DNA of 64,000 nt from Flavobacterium sp. LC2016-01 (GCF_009711135.1 NZ_WMIC01000002.1:186001-250000); one strand, 5' to 3'. Positions 54,132 through 63,646 are shown, numbered from the stretch's first letter. Program-made: numbers and translations. Notes: generated by a model from the sequence alone, not told the origin.

Positions 54132-56089
54132 GAAAAGTTCTGCTGCCCGCTTTAATTATCATTGCAGGATCTTTACTACTGATCAGGGTATTTTATTTGC
54201 AAATTGTTGATGATTCATTCAAGCTAAAATCAGAAAACAACGCAATAAAAAAAGAGTACGACTATCCTGAAAGAGGTTATATTTACGATAGATACGGCAA
54301 ATTATTAGTAGCCAATCAAGCTTCTTATGATATCATGGTAATACCCCGTGAAATCAAAGAAGATTTGAATGTTACTGAATTCTGCGCTTTACTTAATATC
54401 ACAAAAGAAGAATACGACAAAAGAATCGCTAAGGCTAAAGTTTACAGTCCGCGTCTTCCTTCTGTATTTTTAGCACAATTAAACAAAAGTGAATTTGCTG
54501 CTTTCCAAGAGAAAATCAGAAAATTCGAAGGTTTCTATTTTCAAAAACGTTCTCTTCGTGATTACGAAGTAGATTATGGTGCCAATATTTTCGGATTTAT
54601 CACTCAGGTAAATGAAAACTTAATTAAAAAAAATCCATATTATAATAGTGGAGATTTAATTGGACAGCAAGGTGTTGAACAAAGTTACGAAGAAGTTTTA
54701 CGCGGTATAAAAGGTGTAAAATACATTCAGAAAGACAAATACAACCGAGAAATTGGCTCCTACAAAGACGGAAAATACGATACAATTGCTGTTGCTGGAG
54801 AAGATATTAATTTAACGATTGATGGTGAACTTCAAAAGTACGGCCAAGAGTTAATGATTAATAAAAGAGGTGGAATTGTAGCTATTGAACCTAAAAGCGG
54901 TGAAATTTTAGCACTTGTTACCGCTCCATCTTACGATCCTGGAATTTTAGTTGGAAGACAAAGATCTAAGAATTATACTCTTTTATATCACGACTCTATT
55001 GCGAATCCTTTATTTGACAGAGGACTTTTAGCACAATATCCTCCCGGATCTCCATTTAAGATTTTAACTGGATTAGTTGCTCTTCAAGAAGGCGTAATTA
55101 ATGAACAGACCACTTTTATGTGTCATCATGGTTTTAGCTACGGAAGAGGCCGATTTATGAAATGCCACGGATTTGGACCACATCAATTACATAATGGAAT
55201 TTACAATTCTTGTAATACTTATTTTGCACAGTCCTATATGTTAACGATTAACAAATACAAAAACCCAGGATATGCAGTTGATGTTTGGAGTAATCATGTT
55301 AAAAGTTTTGGATTAGGCCAATTTATGGGTTATGATCTGCCAACTGGTAAACGAGGAAACATACCAACATCTAAAACCTATAAAAAAATATACCCTAACG
55401 GTGGCTGGAGAAGCACAACTATTGTATCGAATGCAATTGGTCAGGGAGAGGTTTTAATGACTCCAATCCAATTGGCGAATATGATGGCAACCGTTGCAAA
55501 TCAAGGTTATTATTATACGCCTCATATCATTAAAAAGATTGAAGGCAAAAAAATTGATGCTAAGTTTACGACCAAACACGTTACCACAATCGATAAAAAA
55601 TATTTCCCGCCAATTATCAGCGGTTTATTTGATGTGTATAACTTTGGTACAGCGCACGGCTTAAATGTTCCCGGAATTGATATTTGCGGAAAAACAGGTA
55701 CTGCTGAGAATTATGCTAAAATTGATGGAGTAAGAACAAAACTGAAAGATCACTCTATTTTTGTGGCTTTTGCTCCAAAAGACAATCCAAAAATTGCAAT
55801 TGCAATCATGATTGAAAATGGAGGTTTTGGTGCGACAGTTGCGGGACCAATTGCCAGTTTGATGATTGAAAAATATCTAAGACGAAAAATCACAAGAACT
55901 GATTTAGAAACTAGAACATTAAATAGAAGTCTTCAGGTTGAATACGCTAAATTAGGAGGAATAAATGAGGCCAGTGCAATTGAATCAACACCAAAAGATT
56001 CGATTTTAAAAGCTAAAATTGTTACTCCGAAAGCAACAACAAAAACAGACGTTAAAAAAATAACAATAGACTCCACCCAAGAGAATTAA
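54128..56089 (+). CDS. mrdA: Penicillin-binding protein 2 (elongation transpeptidase)
   Basis: A 653-residue class B PBP. An N-terminal membrane anchor (5-25) and a pedestal with RGYIYDRYGKLLVANQ come first. The transpeptidase domain has S308-x-x-K311 (YPPGSPFKIL), SCN in YNSCNTYF and KTG in CGKTGTAEN. It cross-links side-wall peptidoglycan with RodA. The last 50 residues are a Lys/Thr-rich tail. It is coupled to mreD by a four-base overlap, and rodA follows after 15 bases. Confidence 0.97.
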   Translation: MRKVLLPALIIIAGSLLLIRVFYLQIVDDSFKLKSENNAIKKEYDYPERGYIYDRYGKLLVANQASYDIMVIPREIKEDLNVTEFCALLNITKEEYDKRIAKAKVYSPRLPSVFLAQLNKSEFAAFQEKIRKFEGFYFQKRSLRDYEVDYGANIFGFITQVNENLIKKNPYYNSGDLIGQQGVEQSYEEVLRGIKGVKYIQKDKYNREIGSYKDGKYDTIAVAGEDINLTIDGELQKYGQELMINKRGGIVAIEPKSGEILALVTAPSYDPGILVGRQRSKNYTLLYHDSIANPLFDRGLLAQYPPGSPFKILTGLVALQEGVINEQTTFMCHHGFSYGRGRFMKCHGFGPHQLHNGIYNSCNTYFAQSYMLTINKYKNPGYAVDVWSNHVKSFGLGQFMGYDLPTGKRGNIPTSKTYKKIYPNGGWRSTTIVSNAIGQGEVLMTPIQLANMMATVANQGYYYTPHIIKKIEGKKIDAKFTTKHVTTIDKKYFPPIISGLFDVYNFGTAHGLNVPGIDICGKTGTAENYAKIDGVRTKLKDHSIFVAFAPKDNPKIAIAIMIENGGFGATVAGPIASLMIEKYLRRKITRTDLETRTLNRSLQVEYAKLGGINEASAIESTPKDSILKAKIVTPKATTKTDVKKITIDSTQEN

Positions 56090-56104
56090 CAAAGATTATT
56101 TCAA

Positions 56105-57340
56105 ATGAAAAATCAAAGTGTAAAAAATAATATTGACTGGATAAGTGTTTTTATCTACAGCACGTTAGTTATATTAGGGTGGCTGAATATCTATTCGTCT
56201 TCATTATTATCTACAGAAGGAACTTATCAAAAACAGCTTATCTTTATTGGCTGTACTATTCCATTAATTTTCGTAGTTCTTTTTGTTGACGGAAAATTCT
56301 ATGAAAAATATGCCAGTATCATTTTTGGAGTGTCATTATTGTCTCTGGCAGGATTATTTTTATTTGGAAAAACTATCGCAGGACAAAGATGCTGGTATGC
56401 AATTGGAGGTTTTACGTTACAGCCTTCAGAATTTGCAAAAGCAGCGACATCATTAGCATTGGCAAAATACCTCAGTGATACACAAATTAACCTAAAAGAT
56501 GTCAATAGGCAAATACAGGCATTAGCAATTGTATTCTTACCCGTTATGCTTATTTTACCTCAGCCAGACCCTGGTAGTGCGTTAATCTACAGTATTTTTA
56601 TTATTGTTTTATACAGAGAAGGTTTGCCGTCATGGTATGTCTGGACAGGTTTTATTACAATTTTACTGTTTGTACTAACACTTGTACTTGAACCTTATGT
56701 CGTTATTATTATCGCTGCGGTTGTCTTAGCGATAATACATTTTAAAGGACGCGTTGTTGACAGGAATTTATTAATGAGCACTATTTTACTGGCTATTATT
56801 TCGGCTTTTACCTTTTCGGTAGATTATGTATTTGATCATGTTTTCAAGCAGCACCACAGAGATCGTTTTAATATTTTACTTGGAAAAACTGTTGACATGA
56901 AGGGTATTGGTTATAACACTAACCAATCTGAAATTGCAATTGGATCAGGCGGATGGCTTGGAAAAGGCTTTTTACAGGGAACTCAAACCAAAGGAGGTTT
57001 CGTACCAGAACAGCATACAGATTACATTTTTACAACCGTTGGTGAAGAATGGGGTTTTGTAGGTTCACTGGTTGTTATTGCACTTTTTGTTGGTTTATTT
57101 TTAAGAGTAATTTATTTAGCAGAAAGACAAAAAACTAAATTTAGCCGCGTTTATGGCTATTGTGTTGCCGGAATTTTATTCATCCACTTTTTTGTGAACA
57201 TTGCTATGGTTATTGGTATTTTCCCAACTATCGGAGTACCGTTGCCATTCTTTTCATACGGAGGTTCTGGACTCTGGGGCTTTACTATTTTGCTGTTTAT
57301 ATTCTTAAAAATGGATGCTAACAAGGTAAATGAATGGTAG
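56105..57340 (+). CDS. rodA: Rod shape-determining protein RodA (SEDS glycosyltransferase)
   Basis: A 411-residue SEDS protein with about ten helices. Landmarks are WLNIYSSSL, AGQRCWYAIGGFTLQPSEFAK, LPQPDPGSALIY, PEQHTDYIFTTVGEEWGF with the catalytic-region acid, and VPLPFFSYGGSGLWG. It polymerises glycan strands for elongation with PBP2. It ends the operon, and no terminator is obvious before the tandem repeat at 57349. Confidence 0.97.
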   Translation: MKNQSVKNNIDWISVFIYSTLVILGWLNIYSSSLLSTEGTYQKQLIFIGCTIPLIFVVLFVDGKFYEKYASIIFGVSLLSLAGLFLFGKTIAGQRCWYAIGGFTLQPSEFAKAATSLALAKYLSDTQINLKDVNRQIQALAIVFLPVMLILPQPDPGSALIYSIFIIVLYREGLPSWYVWTGFITILLFVLTLVLEPYVVIIIAAVVLAIIHFKGRVVDRNLLMSTILLAIISAFTFSVDYVFDHVFKQHHRDRFNILLGKTVDMKGIGYNTNQSEIAIGSGGWLGKGFLQGTQTKGGFVPEQHTDYIFTTVGEEWGFVGSLVVIALFVGLFLRVIYLAERQKTKFSRVYGYCVAGILFIHFFVNIAMVIGIFPTIGVPLPFFSYGGSGLWGFTILLFIFLKMDANKVNEW

Positions 57341-57348
57341 GCCTGAAA

Positions 57349-57390
57349 ATTGTTAATTGTTAATTGTTAATTGTTAATTGTTAATTGTTA
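57349..57390. repeat. Tandem repeat, six perfect copies of a 7-mer
   Basis: ATTGTTA is repeated six times without a mismatch, starting nine bases after the rodA stop codon. Repeats of this unit length are prone to slipped-strand change in copy number. Confidence 0.95.
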
Positions 57391-57492
57391 TTACTTTTTT
57401 GAAATTTATCTTAGAATAGCAACGCATTTTAATTGCAATAATTGAGTTTTCTTAAATTGATATGTAAGAAAAAAACTATTTCACTTATAAAC

Positions 57493-57568
57493 ATAGCCCA
57501 CGATTTCAATCGTGGGGATATAGGGATGGAAGATATATTGCGTCTCTGCGGTTGAAACCGCAGGCTAT
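57493..57568. repeat. REP-like double-hairpin element
   Basis: Hairpin one is CCCACGATT-TC-AATCGTGGG (57497-57516); hairpin two is CTGCGGTT-GA-AACCGCAG (57546-57563). The pair is bounded by an inverted ATAGCC (57493-57498) and GGCTAT (57563-57568). Two hairpins with complementary ends are typical of bimodular REP sequences moved by a REP-associated transposase; no such gene is in this window. Confidence 0.7.
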
Positions 57569-57600
57569 ATAAACAGACTTCATCTTTATAACAGATATAA

Positions 57601-57632
57601 AAAAAGTCCGAAGTTTAAACTTCGGACTTTTT
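57601..57632. terminator. Terminator between rodA and the DedA gene
   Basis: A perfect 32-base palindrome, AAAAAGTCCGAAGTTT and its complement, acting on both strands, a few bases after the DedA gene stop. Confidence 0.8.
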
Positions 57633-57637
57633 TATGC

Positions 57638-58324
57638 TTATATTTTTTCCTGATGGCTTGTTCGCTTTTTAATAAGCTTTAAGAAAACCGGGAAAGTTGA
57701 TACTATAATTATTCCTATTACTATAACTTCAATATGCTCTTTCAAATCGATTCCTTGTTCTAAAAACACTCCATATAAATAATGACCTGAAAATATCAGT
57801 ACGAAAGACCATAAAAAAGAACTCAAAACGTTATAGAACATAAATTTCTTTTTATCCATCGAAACTATTCCTGCTATAATTGGCGCGAAAGTTCTAAAAA
57901 TTGGAAGGAAACGAGCGTAAATAATTGCTTTTCCGCCATACTTTTCAAAAAAATCTTTGGATTGCAATAAGTATTTTTTCTTAAACCAAAACGTATCTTC
58001 TTTTTTAAATAGATAATAACCGCTTTTGGCTCCAAACCAATATCCAGTCATATTACCAAAAACACCCATTACGGCAACAAGAGTTGAAAGTATAAAAACG
58101 TTTATAAAATCACTCGGAATAGAAATAACATTTTCGATTAGGTCACGGCTGTAAATTCCTGATAAAAAAAGCAAGCTGTCGCCAGGAAGAAAAAAACCAG
58201 CAAAAAGTCCAGTTTCGGCAAAAACAATAAACAGCACAATGTACAAACCAATTTGAAAACCGCCGATACTTAAAGTGATATAAAATTCAGGGTTGACTAA
58301 TTGTGTCCAATCAAAATTATTCAT
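57638..58324 (-). CDS. DedA family membrane protein
   Basis: A 228-residue DedA/SNARE-associated protein with four to five helices. The family acid-Arg motifs are FFLPGDSLLFLSG and ARFLPIFRTFAPIIAG. Such proteins act as undecaprenyl-phosphate or phospholipid flippases and affect envelope homeostasis; the exact substrate here is unknown. It is encoded alone, convergent with the mre operon. Confidence 0.92.
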   Translation of the reverse strand: MNNFDWTQLVNPEFYITLSIGGFQIGLYIVLFIVFAETGLFAGFFLPGDSLLFLSGIYSRDLIENVISIPSDFINVFILSTLVAVMGVFGNMTGYWFGAKSGYYLFKKEDTFWFKKKYLLQSKDFFEKYGGKAIIYARFLPIFRTFAPIIAGIVSMDKKKFMFYNVLSSFLWSFVLIFSGHYLYGVFLEQGIDLKEHIEVIVIGIIIVSTFPVFLKLIKKRTSHQEKI

Positions 58325-58423
58325 AAAAATGGTTTGGTTATACTTAATTTAAGTTTGTGAAAGTAACAATAATTTAGTTCAGCCACAATAAAATGCGGTA
58401 TTTTAAAGATAAATTAACTATTA

Positions 58424-58452
58424 AAAAAAGCCCCAATAATAAACTTGGGGCT
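58424..58452 (-). terminator. Terminator after the HMA protein gene
   Basis: On the minus strand AGCCCCAA and TTGGGGCT form an 8-bp stem followed by seven T. Confidence 0.85.
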
Positions 58453-58462
58453 CTTAAAATTA

Positions 58463-58804
58463 CTATTCTCTTACGTACTTGCAGCAACTATGCAAATTAT
58501 CATAATCTGCCTGCGTTGCTTTCGCATCTTTGGTATCATGACCTGCCTTAGCAATTGCATTATTTAAATCTGCTGGAGATGACTTTTCTTCGTTTAAAAT
58601 TACAGCAAGCTGATGCGAAGTAATGTCCCAAGTTGCCGTTTTTACACCTGGAACACTAAAAGCCGCTTTTTCAATACGTTTCTTACATTGCTCACAATTT
58701 CCGTTAACTTCAGTTGTGTATTTTAAATTCTTATTTTTCTTAGCTTGGGCTTGCGCCGAAAATCCTAAAAATCCAATTATTGCTATTAAAATTATTTTTT
58801 TCAT
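58463..58804 (-). CDS. Secreted heavy-metal-associated (HMA) domain protein
   Basis: A 113-residue protein with a signal peptide (1-21, FSAQAQA) and one HMA fold. The metal site is NCEQC within VNGNCEQCKKRIEKAA, followed by VPGVKTATWD as in CopZ-type domains; two more Cys lie near the end (HSCCKY). It probably binds copper or a similar ion in the periplasm. A TonB receptor gene lies 50 bases upstream, so the two form a metal-handling unit. Confidence 0.88.
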   Translation of the reverse strand: MKKIILIAIIGFLGFSAQAQAKKNKNLKYTTEVNGNCEQCKKRIEKAAFSVPGVKTATWDITSHQLAVILNEEKSSPADLNNAIAKAGHDTKDAKATQADYDNLHSCCKYVRE

Positions 58805-58854
58805 TTTGTCTAATATTAAAATTTGATATTGCTATTTTAATTGATTCGTTCTAT

Positions 58855-60864
58855 TTATTTTATTTTAAATCGTAAACCTGCGTAATACATTTGCCCAAAA
58901 ATTGGAGCGTACGCCACCGAAGCATCAAAATTTGGTCCAAAAGGATCATCTGCTCCTAAAATTGCTTTTTGCTGTTTATAATTTCCAATATTTTCTCCTC
59001 CAATATACACTTCAAAAACAGGAGAAAAAACTCTTGTAACCTGCGCATTCATCACAGCAAAAGAAGGTGAAAAATCGGGAAACTGATCTTCTGACGGATT
59101 TGAAGCTGTATAAGGCAATTGCTGTTTTCCTGTCCAGTTAAAAGTATAATCAAATTTCCATTGTTTTCCTTCATCTGAAGCTGTTGTTTCGTACTCCAAG
59201 TTTCCAAGAAAACGATGTTTGGCCTGAAGCGGGCGCTGGAAAGTACCTCTTAAATAATCAGTCTGAATATCATAATATTTATAAGCTGTTCTTAAATTCA
59301 GGTTATGAACTAATTCATAATTAAATTCGGCCTGAAAACTATTCGCAAATGAACTTCCTTTTAAATTATAAAATAAAACTTCCTGCGGACTCTGCATTAA
59401 ATCAACAACGGCCTGATTTTGAAAATCGGTTCTATAGAAATCGAAGCCAGCTTCAGCATTTTTATTGAAAATTTTGAACTTCTGCGAAAAACTGATACCG
59501 TAATTCCAAGCAATTTCAGGATTTAGTCCGTAGATTTTTCCGCTATTATCTAAAATTGAAAAGGTCCTCGAACTTGCAAAAAGTTGCTGATTTTCGGCAA
59601 AAATATTAGCCGAACGTTTTCCTCTTCCCGCAGAAAAACGAAGAACTCCATTCTTCCACGGATTGTATCTCATGTGCAGGCGAGGCGTCACAAAAAAGCC
59701 TAATCGGTTATGATTATCGACTCTTCCGCCCAAAATCAAACTGAAATTATCTGTATTATCATAAGTGTATTCAAAAAACGCTCCGACCGAATTATCAATT
59801 CGGCTGTAATCATTGACATTCACAAATTCCTGATATTGGTCGTAAGTAAAATTTAATCCTGTTGTAAATTTATGCATGGTATTGTTGATAATCGAATTGA
59901 AAATTAAATTCGAATAAAAACTATTCTGCTTTATATCATATAAATTCAAACCGAAATAAGAGTTTTGATTATGACTGTTGAAAGCATTTTGAAAACCAAT
60001 ACTTTGGTACGGCATATCTTTAAAAACATAACCTATTTTAGTCGACACGTCAAAACGTTCCGTATTGATTTCTGAACCCCAATGATTTGTGGTTCCGCGA
60101 TCAATATCTTTATCAAAATCAACTTCACCAGTTTGCTTTTTATCATTCATATATCTGAAATTGATAAAACTCACCAGTCCGCTTTCAGGATCATAATATT
60201 GATAGCGATTTAAAATATTAATCTGTTTCCCGAGCGGATTATCTAAAAACCCGTCATTATTCATATCGTTTTTTGCGACACGGGTATTTCCGTGAACAAA
60301 CAAACTTGTTGCCCATTTTTCAGATAATTTTTTATTAAAATGTGTATTCAACTCAAAACGAGCATCGGTAGAACCGTAAGCATTTAAGAAAAACGGAATA
60401 TCACTCAAAGGTTTTAAAAGTTCGGTATTTATTTGTCCCGAAATACTCTCGTAACCATTAATAACACTCCCCGCACCTTTGGTAATTTGAACACTTTCGA
60501 TCCAGGTTCCTGGTGTAAAAGACAATCCGTAAGCTTGAGAAGCGCCACGAACCGATGGAATATTCTCCTCGGTTATCATTAAATATGGACTAGTCAAACC
60601 TAACATTTTGATTTGTTTGGTTCCCGTCAAAGCATCCGAAAAATTGACATCTATAGAAGGATTTGTTTCAAAACTTTCAGCCAAATTACAGCACGCCGCC
60701 TTTAGCAGTTCTTTACTTGTAATTACTGAGGTATTGGCTGTAAGTGTATAGGATTTTTTAATTCCCTTTTGCTTTTTGGTGACTTTAACTTCCTGCAAAT
60801 CTTCCTGAGAAAAAGCAGTAACAGACAGCAAAATCATGCCCAAAAGCATTATATTTTTTTGCAT
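58855..60864 (-). CDS. TonB-dependent receptor linked to metal handling
   Basis: A 669-residue receptor: signal peptide (1-19, TAFSQ), then a TonB-box-like EDLQEVKVTKK, a plug (about 40-150, SVQITKGAGSVINGYESISGQINTE) and a 22-strand barrel ending AGLRFKIK. It is short for Bacteroidota receptors. A CC pair near residue 58 in the plug (KAACCNLAESF) is unusual. Placement between an HYC_CC_PP gene and an HMA gene suggests copper or another metal complex as substrate, by context only. Confidence 0.88.
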   Translation of the reverse strand: MQKNIMLLGMILLSVTAFSQEDLQEVKVTKKQKGIKKSYTLTANTSVITSKELLKAACCNLAESFETNPSIDVNFSDALTGTKQIKMLGLTSPYLMITEENIPSVRGASQAYGLSFTPGTWIESVQITKGAGSVINGYESISGQINTELLKPLSDIPFFLNAYGSTDARFELNTHFNKKLSEKWATSLFVHGNTRVAKNDMNNDGFLDNPLGKQINILNRYQYYDPESGLVSFINFRYMNDKKQTGEVDFDKDIDRGTTNHWGSEINTERFDVSTKIGYVFKDMPYQSIGFQNAFNSHNQNSYFGLNLYDIKQNSFYSNLIFNSIINNTMHKFTTGLNFTYDQYQEFVNVNDYSRIDNSVGAFFEYTYDNTDNFSLILGGRVDNHNRLGFFVTPRLHMRYNPWKNGVLRFSAGRGKRSANIFAENQQLFASSRTFSILDNSGKIYGLNPEIAWNYGISFSQKFKIFNKNAEAGFDFYRTDFQNQAVVDLMQSPQEVLFYNLKGSSFANSFQAEFNYELVHNLNLRTAYKYYDIQTDYLRGTFQRPLQAKHRFLGNLEYETTASDEGKQWKFDYTFNWTGKQQLPYTASNPSEDQFPDFSPSFAVMNAQVTRVFSPVFEVYIGGENIGNYKQQKAILGADDPFGPNFDASVAYAPIFGQMYYAGLRFKIK

Positions 60865-60975
60865 AAAAAAGATTTTAATGTTATTAGAAAAGCTGTTTCT
60901 GATTCTTCTTCATTTCGAAAAAAACAAACAGCAGGTCAACAAGCCACAAGATTGGCTTGACTCTAAACATTAAAA

Positions 60976-61374
60976 TCAGGAATAAAAAATATATTGATTG
61001 TATAACTTGAATAAGGGGGGCGCATTCGCATCAGAATAATACGAAGTGATCTGACTGCTTTTAAAATTTGGAACTGATAAAAAAGCAATTGTTTTGTATT
61101 CTTGAATTACAGCAGGAAAATCAAGCTGAAAAAAGAATATTTTAAAAGTAGCATTATCTGATTTTTTTTCAAAATGAACTACTTTGTCTTTACAGCAAGA
61201 TGATTTTTTTTCATTTTCTCCACAACATTTCTTTTCTGGAGAAGCCTGTGCTGTAGTATTTAAAGAAACAGAAGCAATTTCGCCTCCGCAATAATGCACA
61301 TCAAATGCAAACCCAATGTTGGAAACCAACAAAAGGAAAGCTAAAAATAATCCTGTGCACTTTTTTAAATTCAT
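60976..61374 (-). CDS. HYC_CC_PP family protein
   Basis: A 132-residue exported protein that carries all three family marks: HYCGG near residue 28, paired cysteines in KKCCGEN and SSCCKDK near 55-65, and the Pro pair of ANAPPLF near the end. The family is Bacteroidota-specific, of unknown function, and often lies next to TonB receptors and metal proteins, as here. Confidence 0.88.
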   Translation of the reverse strand: MNLKKCTGLFLAFLLLVSNIGFAFDVHYCGGEIASVSLNTTAQASPEKKCCGENEKKSSCCKDKVVHFEKKSDNATFKIFFFQLDFPAVIQEYKTIAFLSVPNFKSSQITSYYSDANAPPLFKLYNQYIFYS

Positions 61375-61419
61375 ATTGCAAAATTATCTAAAAAGACTGA
61401 AAAAAAATTTAATAATTTG

Positions 61420-61866
61420 TTATTTTTTAAAATTTTGGCTCTGATAATAAAAAGCAGGAATAAAAAGCAAAACAAATATGGGCTGAATTATAAATCGTCT
61501 AATATAAAAAAGAAGCCAATTTGCATTTGGTAAATAGTTTAAAATCACAAAAAATGCCACAAAAAGAGTTACCAGAAAAAAGAGGTATAAAAAAGCACTG
61601 AACTTAAAAATTTCGACATCCCGAAACAGCACATAGATTAAGATCAAGGACAAAACTGTATTCAAAAAATAGCGCAAAAAAAGTCCGAAAAACAACTTAA
61701 AACCATCAACTTCAGGATACGGCAGATTTTTAAAATCAATTTCAAAATAGTCTAAAAAAGGATCATAGAAAAGACTTTTTTCAAATGCACGAATAATACC
61801 AAAACACATTACAATACAAATTGCAAACAGAATTTTGTATTTATGCGCTGCAATTTTACTTAGCAT
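61420..61866 (-). CDS. Exosortase F system-associated membrane protein
   Basis: A 148-residue protein with about four helices and an acidic loop (YDPFLDYFEIDFKNLPYPEVDG). It matches the small membrane protein that accompanies XrtF in Flavobacteriia. It overlaps the end of xrtF by 11 bases, so the two are translationally coupled. Confidence 0.82.
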   Translation of the reverse strand: MLSKIAAHKYKILFAICIVMCFGIIRAFEKSLFYDPFLDYFEIDFKNLPYPEVDGFKLFFGLFLRYFLNTVLSLILIYVLFRDVEIFKFSAFLYLFFLVTLFVAFFVILNYLPNANWLLFYIRRFIIQPIFVLLFIPAFYYQSQNFKK

Positions 61867-62392
61867 ATTTCGAAAATTTATTTACCCAAATAACCCATAA
61901 AACAAATACAAATCCGTAAATAATCAGTGGGAAAAGAACGCCATGCAAAAAATGTTCATACTGCGGATAATTAAAAAGCAAAATTGTTAAAAAGGCAATT
62001 CGAAGAATATTTAAAATGTAAATAAAAAGCGTCCCGAACAAAATAAAAAACAAAGTGGTTTTGAATTTTCCCGAAAAGGCAATCACAAATGAAATAAACA
62101 AAATTATAACACTGACCGCATTACAGCCTTCTATAATTCTTATTGTAAACTTATTATTATACCAAACTTCTAAACAAGGCTCAGTTATGCTTTTTACAAT
62201 GCTTACATCAGAATTAAAAAAGCGCATTAAAGCCTCAACATTGCTTCCGACAATTTTTGAAATTCCGTCAACTTCCACAGCATCAAAACTGTTCAAATAA
62301 AATTTATAAACTATTGTAAGAACAATATAAGCAGCGAAGAAAGTGCTTATAAAAATCAAGAAAGGTTTAAATTGTATTAAATATTTTTTCAA
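61856..62392 (-). CDS. xrtF: Exosortase family protein XrtF
   Basis: A 178-residue membrane protease/transpeptidase with about five helices. The exosortase triad is C90 (IIEGCNAVSV), R131 (ILRIAF) and H150 (HFLHGVLFP). Exosortases process proteins carrying a C-terminal sorting tail; no candidate substrate is visible in this window. It is the first gene of a two-gene unit, divergent from the methionine-sulfoxide reductase gene. Confidence 0.92.
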   Translation of the reverse strand: MKKYLIQFKPFLIFISTFFAAYIVLTIVYKFYLNSFDAVEVDGISKIVGSNVEALMRFFNSDVSIVKSITEPCLEVWYNNKFTIRIIEGCNAVSVIILFISFVIAFSGKFKTTLFFILFGTLFIYILNILRIAFLTILLFNYPQYEHFLHGVLFPLIIYGFVFVLWVIWVNKFSKYAK

Positions 62393-62463
62393 CGGAATTT
62401 TTTTTCAAATTTATGTATTTTTTAAGTCAGGCTTTAAATACTTTTGTATAAAATTTATTTATC

Positions 62464-62919
62464 ATGACTTTTCAAGAATTACAACCAAAAATAAGCGCTA
62501 TTGTAGCTGATACAAAAACTGTTAGAGACGAAAAACTATTGGCAATCTGTCAACTGTTAAACGAAAATATAGAATACTATAACTGGGTTGGTTTTTATTT
62601 TGCCAATCACGAAGCAAAAACACTTCATTTAGGCCCATATGTTGGCGCAGAAACAGATCATACTGTTATTCCGTTTGGAAAAGGAATCTGCGGACAAGTA
62701 GCAGAAAGCAATGCTAATTTTGTTGTTCCAGATGTTGCAGCGCAAGACAATTATATTGCCTGCAGTTTTACTGTAAAATCTGAAATTGTAGTACCGCTTT
62801 TTGTTAATGGTGTAAACATTGGCCAAATCGATATTGACAGCCACGTAATTGATCCTTTTACAGAAGCAGACGAAAGATTTTTAGAGTTTGTGAATGAGGA
62901 GGTTGCTAAATTATTCTAG
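62464..62919 (+). CDS. msrC: GAF domain free-methionine-(R)-sulfoxide reductase
   Basis: A 151-residue single GAF domain of the fRMsr (YebR/YKL069W) type. NWVGFYF, LHLGPYVG, GKGICGQVA with C76, and NYIACSFTVKSEIVVPL with C100, the likely catalytic Cys, match that enzyme rather than signalling GAF domains. It reduces free Met-R-sulfoxide back to methionine, a salvage link to the methionine region at the other end of the window. Confidence 0.87.
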   Translation: MTFQELQPKISAIVADTKTVRDEKLLAICQLLNENIEYYNWVGFYFANHEAKTLHLGPYVGAETDHTVIPFGKGICGQVAESNANFVVPDVAAQDNYIACSFTVKSEIVVPLFVNGVNIGQIDIDSHVIDPFTEADERFLEFVNEEVAKLF

Positions 62920-62950
62920 AAGAACTATTTTTATATAAAAATAGAACTGA

Positions 62951-63646
62951 ATGAAAAGAAACATCTTCATTTTTCTGCTTCTGATAATTTCAGTTCACCT
63001 CTCCGCGCAAATCAATATGGTTTCAAAAAAAATCTTTTTAGATTCATTGAACCATGAATGCACTCCGGAAAACTATTTCTATACAAGAATAATCACAAAT
63101 TACTCTCAAAAAAGTGTCCGTTATGTGATAACTGATTTTTACAAAAATGGAAGAAAGAAAATGACCGGAGCAACTTTAGATAAAGATGTTCTAAAAAAGG
63201 ATGGCGAATTTATTTGTTATTACAAAAATGGAGCAAAGGAATCTGTTGTAAATTATTTGCAAGACCATAAAGAAGGCAAAGAAATTAATTGGTACGAAAA
63301 CCAAAGCAAAAAGTTTGAAAAGCAGCATATCTGGAATCCAAAAACTAAAAGCGTTCAGATTTTAATTCTTAATTTTTGGAACACAGACAAAGAGCAGACT
63401 GTAATTGATGGAAATGGAGAATATGAGAGCACTGATAATTTTGTTACAGAAAAAGGCGTTGTAAAAAACGGCTTAAAACAAGGCGCATGGAAAGGAAAAG
63501 ATTTGATTCGTAAAATCACATTTACTGAAAATTATGACAAAGGAATCTTAATTTCAGGAGTAGCCGTAAATGAATACAATTACAGTTATTCTTATTCTTC
63601 GCTAAATGAAAGAATTGCCCCTAAAAAAACACCTACAAATCACTAA
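62951..63646 (+). CDS. Secreted MORN-repeat (YwqK-like) protein
   Basis: A 231-residue protein with a signal peptide (1-19, HLSAQ) and at least two MORN_2-type repeats (FYKNGRKKMTGAT, GEFICYYKNGAKES, GKEINWYENQSKKFE). Such proteins are often labelled YwqK-family antitoxins, but a toxin partner is absent and the signal peptide argues against that role. Function unknown. Confidence 0.75.
   Translation: MKRNIFIFLLLIISVHLSAQINMVSKKIFLDSLNHECTPENYFYTRIITNYSQKSVRYVITDFYKNGRKKMTGATLDKDVLKKDGEFICYYKNGAKESVVNYLQDHKEGKEINWYENQSKKFEKQHIWNPKTKSVQILILNFWNTDKEQTVIDGNGEYESTDNFVTEKGVVKNGLKQGAWKGKDLIRKITFTENYDKGILISGVAVNEYNYSYSYSSLNERIAPKKTPTNH

Noticed and set aside
57349-57568. CRISPR array behind rodA
   Set aside because: The unit is a 7-base direct tandem without spacers, and the following hairpins differ from each other.
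62951-63646. YwqK-type antitoxin of a toxin-antitoxin pair
   Set aside because: The protein has a signal peptide and there is no toxin gene beside it.
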